From Streptomyces hilarionis (GTDB lineage Bacteria; Actinomycetota; Actinomycetes; Streptomycetales; Streptomycetaceae): a stretch of 50,544 nucleotides of DNA. The stretch covers positions 1 to 50,544 of the forward strand of contig NZ_JAHHIT010000020.1 of assembly GCF_024539675.1 (NCBI RefSeq). The letters are read 5' to 3'. Below are positions 1 to 7,869 of the stretch, in pieces (position 1 is the first letter of the stretch; each line of letters opens with the position of its first letter). The notes below the pieces were generated by a model. The model had not been told where the DNA came from and made no database searches. It saw only the letters and a program-made list of their open reading frames with translations. The position numbers were made by a program, and so were the translations under genes.

Positions 1-77
1 AGCGTGAGCCCGAGCACTGTCGCGGCGAGCGCCGGTCTGGGCATGCGGCGGCTCAGTGAGCGGCCACGGAAGAACAT
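1..77 (-). CDS. N-terminus of a secreted protein, truncated by the window edge
   Basis: On the minus strand an ATG at 77 opens a frame that stays open to the window edge. It gives about 25 residues beginning MFFRGRSLSRRMPRP and continuing ALAATVLGLTL, which is a basic n-region followed by a hydrophobic h-region, as in a Sec signal peptide. An AGGGAG ribosome binding site lies about 7 bases upstream of this ATG. A second in-frame ATG is at 44. The frame lies 91 bases downstream of the LamG gene on the same strand, with a hairpin between them. In many Streptomyces such LamG genes precede RHS-repeat or other polymorphic-toxin-like secreted proteins; that identity is only an inference, because the visible part carries no diagnostic domain. 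Confidence 0.5.
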   Translation of the reverse strand, partial: MFFRGRSLSRRMPRPALAATVLGLT

Positions 78-121
78 CGAACGACTCCCTGGTCGAAGGA
101 GAAAGTCATGGGGAGGTGGGC

Positions 122-149
122 CGTGCCGGACCGGGACGGGTCCGGCACG
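122..149 (-). terminator. Hairpin downstream of the LamG gene
   Basis: Perfect 11-bp inverted repeat: arm CGTGCCGGACC at 122-132, its complement at 139-149, six-base loop. It lies between the LamG stop codon and the next minus-strand start at 77. There is no T-tract, which is usual for Streptomyces. It could terminate transcription or only attenuate it. Confidence 0.5.
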
Positions 150-168
150 AGCCAGGTGTGACGGTCGG

Positions 169-3100
169 TCACATATCCGGGGTCTCCGTGAGGACGGACA
201 TCAGTTGCACCGCGCTCTGGTCGGCCGCGCCGCTGTAGACGCGGACCTCGTCGATCGCGCCCGCGAAGTACTCGCTCGCGCCGCGCAGTGAACGGCCGAC
301 CTGCAGGCCCCCGGTCGCCGGCCACAGGGTGTCCTCGGGGCCGTAGGCCCCGGCGACGAGTTGCCCCTCCACATACAGACGGATGGAGTTGGCGAAAGCG
401 TCGTAGACCACGGCCAGGTGCTGGCCGGAGCCGCCGATGTCGGGCAACTGTTGGTCGTTGGTGTAAGTGACGAGCTCAGGTGTGATCCCGTCCGTCTTGG
501 CGACGGCCAGTTCCCACTGCCTGGTGGCGGCCTGGTAGCGGACCTGGACGCGGTTGGCATTGGCACCCGGCAGGGACAGCACTGTCTGCGACTTCTCGGC
601 ATCCAGGGAGGTGAGCTGGGCGCGGGCGGCCACGGTGAAGCTGGTGTTGCCGGTGACCGGGGCGGTGACGGTGGACGCGTAGTCGCCGTCACCGTCGAGG
701 AGCAGGTTGCCGTCGCCCACCAGAGCGGCGTTGTCGAAAACGTCGGCAGGCTTGTAGATCTTGGTATCACCCGTCAGGGTCAGCCCTTGGCCGCCGCCGA
801 CCTCCGGGGAGACACCGCCGGTCGCGTCGTTCAGTTGCCAGTAGCCCTTGCGTTCGGGCCTGATGGTCATCAGTTCGGCGACTTCGGTCGGCGGCAGGAC
901 CCGGTCGAAGACACGGACCTCGGCGAGGTCGCCGGTGAAGTTGTCGCGGTAGCCGTTCTTCGCCGTGGAGCGGCCGATCTGCAACGGACCGTAGGACTTC
1001 CAGGTGGAGAGTCGCTGGCTCACGCCCTTGGAGTCCTTGTTGATGTAGAGCTGGAGCTGCGGACCGCCTGTCTTCTGCGCGTCGTAGACGCCCGTGAGCA
1101 GTACCCACTGGTCCTTGACCACGGAGACTCCGGTGGAGACGGCCTTCCATTCTCCGAGTGAGACGACGTCGTTGGCAGGGACGGAGAACTTCCAGGTCTG
1201 CACGGAGGCGTCGTAGCCCAGGGTGAAGCCGGGCTCGCCGGTTCCGTCTTGACTGATCACCGTCATGTTTTTGTTCAGGGCGGTGGGGCGGACCCAAGCG
1301 CTGACGCTGAAACTTTTGGCGGAGTCGAGCACCGTCTCACCGGTGTCGAGGTAGGCGTCGGCTGTGCCGTCGAAGCGCGCGGCCTTGTCGGCTTTGCCGC
1401 CGGGGCCGTCCACGCCGAAGGTGACGGCGCTGCCGGCTGTAGCCGAGAAGTCACCGCTTTCGTCATGTGCTTCGGTGCCGGCCTCGTCGGCGAGGTTCCA
1501 CTGGCCGACGACCGGCCGGCCCTCGGCGACCAGGAAGTCGTAGTAGTTCTCGCTGGAGTGCGCCGCCTTGTCCACGGCGAGCACCTTGAGCACGTGGCGG
1601 CCGGCGCGGGTCGGTACCCATTGCGCGGTGACCGAGCCGCCTCCGGTGGTGGGGGTGAGAGTCGTCAGCGCGGCGCCGTCGAAGGAGTACTGGTATTTGA
1701 CGACGTCGGTGTCCGGGATGGCGTCGTTCGGGTTGGGCGAGAAGCTGAACGTCCCGTAGGTGCCGACGCCGTCGTGGTAGACGGTGTCGGACGGATACTG
1801 CTTGGACAGCACGTTCGGCTTGCCCGGCCATGTCTTGTCGTAGATGAACTCGCAGCGTTGCGTTCCCTCGGAACTCCACGGGCCGAAGCCGTCGCCGTCG
1901 TAGGCGCGAGCGCTCCAGTAGATGACGGTGTTCTGCGGGACCGATGGTTTCACCGTGTGCGTGAACTTGGTGGCAGCCGTCGGGGAGAGCCAGTCCGGGG
2001 TGGTGTAGGTGTACGAACCGCCACTCCACTCGACCTTGAACTCGACCTTCACCTTGTCGGTCTGGCCGTTGCCGTGGTCGGGGTCGCTCGCGATGGCCTG
2101 GAGCTTCGGCGGGACGTCGGTGTAGGTACGATTCGCACCCCACTTGCAGAGACCGCCCGGGTCGGTGAACATGTCGGACGTCTTGATCTGCCGCGGCAGG
2201 TTGTTGTACGAGATGGACAGGTAGGCGTTGCCGCAGATCCGCTTCCACTCGGCGAAGCGGGACTCGTCGGACGCGCGCAGGCCCAGCGTCATCGAGCTCC
2301 AGCCGTCGGCCGCGGCCGTCTTGATCTCGCTGGTCAGCTCACCGGTCGCACCGCTTTCGAAGTGCAGGTTCGCCTGGCTGGAGCAGGACGTCGGGGAGAT
2401 CGCCTTGTCGACGGTCTGGAGGTAGTCGTCCCAGTCGTCCGAGGTGTTGGACCAGTTGCTGGACGAGGTGAGCGAGTAGTTCTTGCCGCCGATCCGGTAG
2501 AGCTTGATGGGCTCGGCGGTCGGCGAGGCGCTGTAGATGTGCTCGACCCGGGCGGAGAACGTCGCGCCCAGGATCTGCTTCCCCTTGTAGAAGGAGAGCG
2601 GCATCGTGAACATCACGCGGCGGGTGCCGACGCCGTTGCAGGAGACCGGGTTGTAGTCGGTGGGACACTTGCCCACGCCCGCGCTGCCCGAGTACTTCCA
2701 GTCCTGCTCGCTCGGCATCCCGGACATGACGCCGGTCCAGGAGGTGCGCGAGGTGGTGCGCTGGATCGGGTCGATGACGACGGGGAAGACGGTGTCCGCG
2801 CCCTTGAGGAGTTTCTGGTCGGGCACGAGCCGCAGCTTGCCCTTGCCGACCTCGACGCCGAGCGGGGCGACGCGTCCGCCGCCGCCCGGTCCCTCCAGCG
2901 CGGCCTCCGGCGCCGCCTGCGGGCCGGGGACCGCGGTGGGCGTGGCGGACGCGCCGGCCGTGGCGGACGCGTTGGCGTCGGCGCCGGTGGCGGTGACGGC
3001 CGCAGCCGCGGCCGCGGACTTCAGCGCCTTCGCGACGGCCTTGGGGCCCTGCTTCTCGGCGGCGGCCTCCCGGACGGCGGCCGAGTCCCACATCGCGGGC

Positions 3101-3834
3101 TTGCCCGCCTGGAAGACGGTGCCGCCGACGACCGCGTCCTGCGCGACGATCGCCCCGGTGGCGTCCTCGGCGACCTTCAGGCCGTCCGTGGCCATGCCCA
3201 GGTCGAGCCGCGCCAGTCGCGAATCGGCCGCCGCCCGCGGCGTCTTGACCACGAGCAGGTGACCAAAGCCGTCGGCCTCGGCCCGCACCGTCAGGTCCAC
3301 GCCGGGCAGGGCGTCCACGTAGGTGGCGGTCTCGCCGTCGACCTTCGGCGCGGGCAGCTTGCCGTACGGCCAGGTCAGGGCGAACTCGCGGCCCGCCCGC
3401 TGCATGGTCACGAACGGCTTGCCCGCCTGGCCCGCCGAGAAGCTGAGGTCGACGGTGGCGGCCTTCGGGCCCCAGCCGCCGTCGGCCCGCCTCACCAGCG
3501 TGGGGTCCACCTTGACCCACTTGCCGCCCTGCACGGTGCGCACCGGCTCGGTGTACTCGCGGGCGGTGAACGTGCCGTCGGGCTCGGCGAAGATCTCGCG
3601 TCGCTCGGTGCGCAGACCCACGACCTCCGTCTTCTTGCCGCTGTCCTTCGCTGCCGCCATGGCCTGCTGCTCGGTCGCCATGGGCTGTCCGGCGGCGACC
3701 GGCGCAGGTCCGGCCGGGGCGCCGCCCGGCAGGACCGCGAGGGTCCCGGCCGTCACCGCGCCGGCGACGGCGGCCGCGACGGCGGCACGCAGCAGCACGC
3801 CACGCCGTATCGGTCTCTGTGTGTCTGCGGACAC
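169..3834 (-). CDS. Secreted LamG-domain (concanavalin A-like) protein
   Basis: About 1,221 residues. The N-terminus has an RR pair followed by a long Ala/Val hydrophobic stretch (about residues 8-35), so it is exported. Residues about 70-200 are a region common in Streptomyces secreted proteins that accompany RHS or toxin genes. Next come an Ala-rich linker, a DNRLRE-like beta region (about 400-540), a fibronectin/Ig-like region (about 560-770) and two LamG/jellyroll domains (about 775-985 and 995-1215), each ending in the typical motif of an ALA- or GDL-AEVRVF/DEVRVY strand. It lies downstream of an FG-GAP gene on the same strand. A GTG at 3918 would overlap that gene's stop by 4 bp and add 28 residues. 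I prefer the GTG at 3834 because GGGAGAG sits about 8 bases upstream and the signal peptide then starts normally. Probable role: carbohydrate or surface binding; no catalytic motif seen. Confidence 0.85.
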   Translation of the reverse strand: MSADTQRPIRRGVLLRAAVAAAVAGAVTAGTLAVLPGGAPAGPAPVAAGQPMATEQQAMAAAKDSGKKTEVVGLRTERREIFAEPDGTFTAREYTEPVRTVQGGKWVKVDPTLVRRADGGWGPKAATVDLSFSAGQAGKPFVTMQRAGREFALTWPYGKLPAPKVDGETATYVDALPGVDLTVRAEADGFGHLLVVKTPRAAADSRLARLDLGMATDGLKVAEDATGAIVAQDAVVGGTVFQAGKPAMWDSAAVREAAAEKQGPKAVAKALKSAAAAAAVTATGADANASATAGASATPTAVPGPQAAPEAALEGPGGGGRVAPLGVEVGKGKLRLVPDQKLLKGADTVFPVVIDPIQRTTSRTSWTGVMSGMPSEQDWKYSGSAGVGKCPTDYNPVSCNGVGTRRVMFTMPLSFYKGKQILGATFSARVEHIYSASPTAEPIKLYRIGGKNYSLTSSSNWSNTSDDWDDYLQTVDKAISPTSCSSQANLHFESGATGELTSEIKTAAADGWSSMTLGLRASDESRFAEWKRICGNAYLSISYNNLPRQIKTSDMFTDPGGLCKWGANRTYTDVPPKLQAIASDPDHGNGQTDKVKVEFKVEWSGGSYTYTTPDWLSPTAATKFTHTVKPSVPQNTVIYWSARAYDGDGFGPWSSEGTQRCEFIYDKTWPGKPNVLSKQYPSDTVYHDGVGTYGTFSFSPNPNDAIPDTDVVKYQYSFDGAALTTLTPTTGGGSVTAQWVPTRAGRHVLKVLAVDKAAHSSENYYDFLVAEGRPVVGQWNLADEAGTEAHDESGDFSATAGSAVTFGVDGPGGKADKAARFDGTADAYLDTGETVLDSAKSFSVSAWVRPTALNKNMTVISQDGTGEPGFTLGYDASVQTWKFSVPANDVVSLGEWKAVSTGVSVVKDQWVLLTGVYDAQKTGGPQLQLYINKDSKGVSQRLSTWKSYGPLQIGRSTAKNGYRDNFTGDLAEVRVFDRVLPPTEVAELMTIRPERKGYWQLNDATGGVSPEVGGGQGLTLTGDTKIYKPADVFDNAALVGDGNLLLDGDGDYASTVTAPVTGNTSFTVAARAQLTSLDAEKSQTVLSLPGANANRVQVRYQAATRQWELAVAKTDGITPELVTYTNDQQLPDIGGSGQHLAVVYDAFANSIRLYVEGQLVAGAYGPEDTLWPATGGLQVGRSLRGASEYFAGAIDEVRVYSGAADQSAVQLMSVLTETPDM

Positions 3835-3914
3835 GCGTCCACTCTCCCGTTGGGTCAATTCGGTTGCGTCGGGTTGTCTGCGGGATGCCGGTGCCGGTCC
3901 CCGGTCGCGCGCGG

Positions 3915-5525
3915 TCACCGGACCGCCGCCCCGAAGGCGCCCGCACCGGCGGGGATGCCGCCCTCACCGGGCTTCCACGTCTGGGTCGGTGCGCCGCCCG
4001 AGGCGACGTTCCACGGGAATCCGTGCACCGCGCGATCGCCGGCCGGCCCGTGGGGCACGCCCACGTACAGCAGCGCCGGGCTGGATCCGAGTCCGATGCC
4101 CGCGTACGTCCGGGCGGAGGGACCCGAGGGGATGCCCTGGCCCGGCGCGATCCAGGCGTCCGAGGCGCCGGGGGCGCCGATCATCGGAAGGATCTGGACG
4201 CCGCCGGCCTCGGGGGCGTCCTCACCGGCCTCCTCGCCGGGGACGCCCACCGCCAGGCGCATCGTCGCCGCCGTGCTCACCACGTTGGTGGCGGTGTTGG
4301 CGGCCGTGAGCCGCTGGCCGAAGAAGTCGCCGGCCTCGGCGTCGCCCTCGACGCCCTCGACGTTCTGGTCGATCCAGTTGAGCAGGGCGACCGTGCCGTC
4401 TGCCTTGACGTGGTAGACGTGCACCGCCCCGGCGTCGACCGTCGTGCCGAGGTCCTCTCCGGGAACGCCGACGGCGAGGAGCGAGTCCGTGACGGTGGCC
4501 GCTCCCGTCGGCCGGTAGGGAGCCATCGCGAGGGCGGCGCCGTAGCGGTCGTCGGTCTGCGCGGCGAGGTCCGGGTTCGGGCCGACGGTGCGGGCCTGTC
4601 CCATGCCGAAGAGCGGGTCGGGCACGCCGTTGGAGTTGATCGACGGCCGGAAGGCCACGACGCCGCCGGCGAACGCGGCCGTGCCCAGGCTCTCGCCGGG
4701 GGCGCCGACGACGAAGTGCCGGTCGGTCGCGGCGATCGAGGCGCCGAACCGGTCGTAGGGCTCGGCCTCCTCCCACACCCCGGTGGTGTCCTGGCCCACG
4801 GACGCGGCCTGGTAGTCGGTGCCGTAGACGTAACCGAACAGGCCGATGTCCGCACCGGCCGCGCCGTCCTCGCCCGGAACGCCGATGACCAGGAAGGGGA
4901 AGCCGGTGGGCGAGGTGCCGGCCGCGACCGCGTAGCCGAGCCAGTCCTCGGCCTCGGGTCCGCCGCCCAGCGGCTGGTTCTCGCCCTGGACGAACCCCCT
5001 GCTGTTGAACTCCGAGCCGACCGCGGTCGCCGACCCGTAGATCACCTGGACGTAGCCCGCGTCCTTGACGGTGCCGACGTCCTCGTACGGGATGCCGACG
5101 GCCAGGTCGCTGCAGCCGTCCTTGTTGGCGTCGTACACGGCGAGCGAGAAGCCGAACCGGTCGCCGTTCTCGGCGGCGTCGGCGACGTTGGCGGTGTCCT
5201 GCGAGATCTCGACGACCCCCTTGCCGCCGCCGAGCACGATGTGGACGAGTCCCGCCCGCTCGTGGCCCGAGACGGTCGCGTCGGGGTCGGCGATGGCCGT
5301 GTCCCGCACGCCGTCGCCGTTGAAGTCGGACGACGTGCCGGCCGTGCAGGCCGCCGCGGCCGCGGCGGGGGCGCCCCAGCCGGCCAGGCCCAGGAGCAGG
5401 AGCGCCGCCGCGATCGACCCGGCGGCGGCACGGCGCGCACCGGCGACGGCCCGCGTCGGGCGTCTTCGGCCGGGCGGATCGCGGCGAACCGCCTGGTCCG
5501 CCGTCCGTCGGGTGCTTGCGGGCAT
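3915..5525 (-). CDS. Secreted FG-GAP (integrin alpha-like) repeat protein
   Basis: 536 residues. A long basic n-region and a hydrophobic segment ending in an Ala-rich cleavage area (about residues 35-58) form a signal peptide. The mature part begins with a calcium-loop motif DFNGDGVRDTAIADP and repeats it as DANKDGCSDLAVG. Several blades then carry 'GVPGED/GAPGES', 'DRFG' and 'DAGAV' motifs, as in FG-GAP seven-bladed propellers. The conserved C-terminus (GFPWNVASGGAPTQT, then AFGAAVR) is nearly identical in the neighbouring paralogue. The ATG at 5525 has a strong GGGGAGGAA six bases upstream. FG-GAP propellers bind calcium and mediate protein or glycan contacts, but the partner here is unknown. 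It lies between its paralogue and the LamG gene, all on the minus strand. Confidence 0.88.
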   Translation of the reverse strand: MPASTRRTADQAVRRDPPGRRRPTRAVAGARRAAAGSIAAALLLLGLAGWGAPAAAAAACTAGTSSDFNGDGVRDTAIADPDATVSGHERAGLVHIVLGGGKGVVEISQDTANVADAAENGDRFGFSLAVYDANKDGCSDLAVGIPYEDVGTVKDAGYVQVIYGSATAVGSEFNSRGFVQGENQPLGGGPEAEDWLGYAVAAGTSPTGFPFLVIGVPGEDGAAGADIGLFGYVYGTDYQAASVGQDTTGVWEEAEPYDRFGASIAATDRHFVVGAPGESLGTAAFAGGVVAFRPSINSNGVPDPLFGMGQARTVGPNPDLAAQTDDRYGAALAMAPYRPTGAATVTDSLLAVGVPGEDLGTTVDAGAVHVYHVKADGTVALLNWIDQNVEGVEGDAEAGDFFGQRLTAANTATNVVSTAATMRLAVGVPGEEAGEDAPEAGGVQILPMIGAPGASDAWIAPGQGIPSGPSARTYAGIGLGSSPALLYVGVPHGPAGDRAVHGFPWNVASGGAPTQTWKPGEGGIPAGAGAFGAAVR

Positions 5526-5580
5526 GGGTGTTCCTCCCCGGTGGGGCTGCGTGCTTCGAGGCTGTGTGCGCGGTCGTCGG

Positions 5581-5609
5581 CGTCGTGCCCGGGGCGCCCG
5601 GGCACGACG
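5581..5609 (-). terminator. Hairpin between the two FG-GAP genes
   Basis: Perfect 13-bp stem (CGTCGTGCCCGGG at 5581-5593, complement at 5597-5609) with a three-base loop. It is located 72 bases past the stop codon of the upstream FG-GAP gene. It suggests partial or full termination, or attenuation, between the two paralogues. Confidence 0.55.
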
Positions 5610-5681
5610 GCGAACGACGCGAGAGGAGAAGGTGGGGCAGGCGATACAGGTGAGGCAGGTGAGGCGGGAGAGGTGCTGCGG

Positions 5682-7226
5682 TCAGCGGACGACCGCGCCG
5701 AAGGCGACGCCGGTGGCCGGCACTCCGCCCACACCGGGCTTGATCGTCTGGGTCGGCGCCCCGCCGGAGGCCACGTTCCACGGGAAGCCGTAGACCGCGC
5801 GGCTCTCCGCCGGGCCGTAGGGCACGCCCACGTAGAGCAGCGACGGGGTGGCGGCCAGGGAGATGCCGGCCAGCATGCGCGGCGCGGGGGCGGGGCCGAT
5901 GCCGTAGCCGGGGTCGATCCACTGGTCGGAGGCGCCGGGCGCGCCGACCAGCGGGACGATCTGCACCCCGCCCTTCTCCGCGTTCTCCTCGTCCGACTCC
6001 TCACCGGGCACGCCGATCGCGAGCCGGGTGGTGGTGGCGGTGGAGGTGGCGTTCGGCGAGGAGTTGACAGCCGCGAGCCGCTTGCCGAAGAAGTCGCCGG
6101 CCTCCGCCTCCTGGTCCACGTCGGCCGTGTTCTGGTCGATCCAGGCGGTCTGGGTGAAGGTGCCGTTGGCGGCCAGCTTGAAGACCTGGACGGCGCCCGC
6201 GTCGACGGTCGTCGTCAGGTCCTCGCCCGGTACGCCGACGGCGAGGAGCGACTCGGTGGTCGAGGTCGCGCCGGAGGCCCGGTAGGGGACCATGGCGAGC
6301 GCCGCGCCGAACTGGTCGCCGACCTCCTCGGCCCCGGAGATCACGTCCTGGTCCTGGCCGAGCCCGCCGAGGGGCTTCGGGGAGTTGGAGGTGAGCGCGT
6401 GGCTGAAGTAGGCCACCCCGCCCGCGAAGGCCACGGTGCCGAGCGCCTCGCCCGGCGCGCCGACCGCGAAGTGGGTCGGGGTGGCGGCGAGCGAGGAGCC
6501 GAAGCGGTCGTCCTGCTCGGCGGTGCCGGGCACGGCGCCCGCGACGTCGGTGTCCTGGCTGACGAAGACGACCGTCTGGGCGGTGCCGCCGACGTAGTAG
6601 AAGGCGCCGGCGTCCTCGACGGTGCCGACCGACTCGCCGGGGCTGCCGATCAGCAGGTAGGGCGCGCCGGCGGAGGTCTTGCCGGCCGCCACCGCGTAGC
6701 CCACCCAGTCGTCGGTCTCCGGAGCGCCGCCCAGGGCCTTGTCGGTCCCCTGGTAGAACTCCTTGACGGGCTTGGCGCCGGCGTTGAGTCCGCTGGTGGA
6801 GCCGTAGACGACGTGGACGAACCCGGCGTCGGCCACCGTGCCGATGTCCTCGTAGGGCGCGCCGACGACCAGGTCGCTGCACCCGTCGAGGTCGGCGTCG
6901 TACACCGCGAGCGACTCGCCGTACCGGTCGCCCGCCTCGGGCGCTCCGGGGACGCTGTCGAGGGCCTGCGAGAGGGTGAGGACTCCCTTGCCGCCGCCGT
7001 AGACGATCTGCACCTCGCCCGCCTCGGCCACGCCGTCGACGGTGGCCTCGGGGTCGGCGATCGCCGTGTCCCTGACCCCGTCGCCGTTGAAGTCCGACTC
7101 GACGCCCGAGGGACATGCGACGGCGGCCGCGGCGGGCGTCCCGCCGATTCCGAGCCCCCAGGTCAGCAGTGCCCCTGCCACGACGGTGACAGCGCCACGC
7201 CGCCACACTTTCCCCACCCTTGACAC
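5682..7226 (-). CDS. Secreted FG-GAP (integrin alpha-like) repeat protein, paralogue
   Basis: 514 residues, clearly paralogous to the protein encoded at 3915-5525. It has the same signal peptide plus DFNGDGVRDTAIADP calcium loop, a second DADLDGCSDLVVG loop, the same series of GAPGE/GVPGED blades and the same C-terminal GFPWNVASGGAPTQT block. The tandem arrangement points to duplication. The first gene of this minus-strand set, it faces the long intergenic region at 7227-7869. The start is uncertain: GTG at 7226 gives MSRVGKVWRRG, but a GTG at 7208 (VWRRG) with AAGGGTGGGG upstream gives an equally good signal peptide. Probable extracellular, calcium-dependent adhesin-like or scaffold protein; ligand unknown. 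Confidence 0.88.
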   Translation of the reverse strand: MSRVGKVWRRGAVTVVAGALLTWGLGIGGTPAAAAVACPSGVESDFNGDGVRDTAIADPEATVDGVAEAGEVQIVYGGGKGVLTLSQALDSVPGAPEAGDRYGESLAVYDADLDGCSDLVVGAPYEDIGTVADAGFVHVVYGSTSGLNAGAKPVKEFYQGTDKALGGAPETDDWVGYAVAAGKTSAGAPYLLIGSPGESVGTVEDAGAFYYVGGTAQTVVFVSQDTDVAGAVPGTAEQDDRFGSSLAATPTHFAVGAPGEALGTVAFAGGVAYFSHALTSNSPKPLGGLGQDQDVISGAEEVGDQFGAALAMVPYRASGATSTTESLLAVGVPGEDLTTTVDAGAVQVFKLAANGTFTQTAWIDQNTADVDQEAEAGDFFGKRLAAVNSSPNATSTATTTRLAIGVPGEESDEENAEKGGVQIVPLVGAPGASDQWIDPGYGIGPAPAPRMLAGISLAATPSLLYVGVPYGPAESRAVYGFPWNVASGGAPTQTIKPGVGGVPATGVAFGAVVR

Positions 7227-7869
7227 AGACGCCCCGTAAATAAAGAGGAATTAAAGAAGGTCAACGGATCATCTCTTCACGTGAAGTGCACATGCAACAT
7301 CTGCATGCGGCTCGAAATGTGACATGGCCCACGGTGAAAACGCGTCACATTCCCAGCTGTCGGCATATGCCGGACGGCGCGAACGGGGTGGGTCCACGGA
7401 CCGGGCGGAGCAGCCGTCGGCCGCCGCCGCGAGGTGACGGATGGCCGGATCACGAGACCCCGGCCCGGGTGGCGCCTCGCTCCGGGGCGAGCCGGCAGCA
7501 TCGAGAGCTCGCCCTCAACCGCCCCCTGGGCGGGCAGAGTTGGGATGCGCGGGAGTGACGACACCTCCATCGGTGGCCACGGAGGCCGCTCACCTCACGG
7601 TGCACACATGTCCGACATGAATGCATCACACCATCACGGTTCCATCACGAAAAATTCTCGAGCCCTGAGAATTGACCATTCTTGCACTGTTACGCCGCTT
7701 TTGCCGCCGAGTGGCGTCGGCTGAACTTCTTCCTTTGGGACAAGGCCGCAAGGACGCTGCGCTGCGTGCGGGATTCCGTCGCGTCCGCCGAACTCCGGCG
7801 GGACCCGGTGAGACCCACCACGCCGCTCTCCCTTCGGCCCGTCAAGACCTGTGGGGGGTAGGCAAGTTC
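7227..7869. promoter_or_regulatory. Divergent intergenic region with clustered palindromes
   Basis: 643 bases with no convincing gene, separating the minus-strand FG-GAP set from the plus-strand C5-epimerase. The stretch 7230-7270 is markedly AT-rich for this genome. Perfect 12-bp palindromes lie at 7275-7286 (CTTCACGTGAAG) and 7361-7372 (CGGCATATGCCG). An 8-bp inverted repeat AATGTGAC/GTCACATT spans 7316-7351 with a 20-base spacer. A 7-bp inverted repeat AATTCTC/GAGAATT is at 7653-7673, and CATCAC occurs three times at 7624-7648. These are candidate operators and promoters for both directions; no consensus sigma site is unmistakable. Confidence 0.5.

Noticed and set aside
1249..4416. Long plus-strand open frame opposite the LamG gene
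   Set aside because: Antisense shadow of high-GC coding DNA: Arg/Gly/Val-rich, no domain, no ribosome binding site; the minus-strand gene has clear domains.
3819..7223. 1,134-codon plus-strand frame opposite the FG-GAP genes
   Set aside because: Same shadow effect; low-complexity Gly/Arg/Asp sequence without recognisable motifs.
7286..7724. Small open frames in the long divergent gap
   Set aside because: Short, overlapping in several frames, no ribosome binding site or domain; region looks regulatory.
7672..7869. N-terminal extension of the C5-epimerase frame
   Set aside because: The added 66 residues precede a proper Tat signal peptide and lack a ribosome binding site; the start at 7870 is better.
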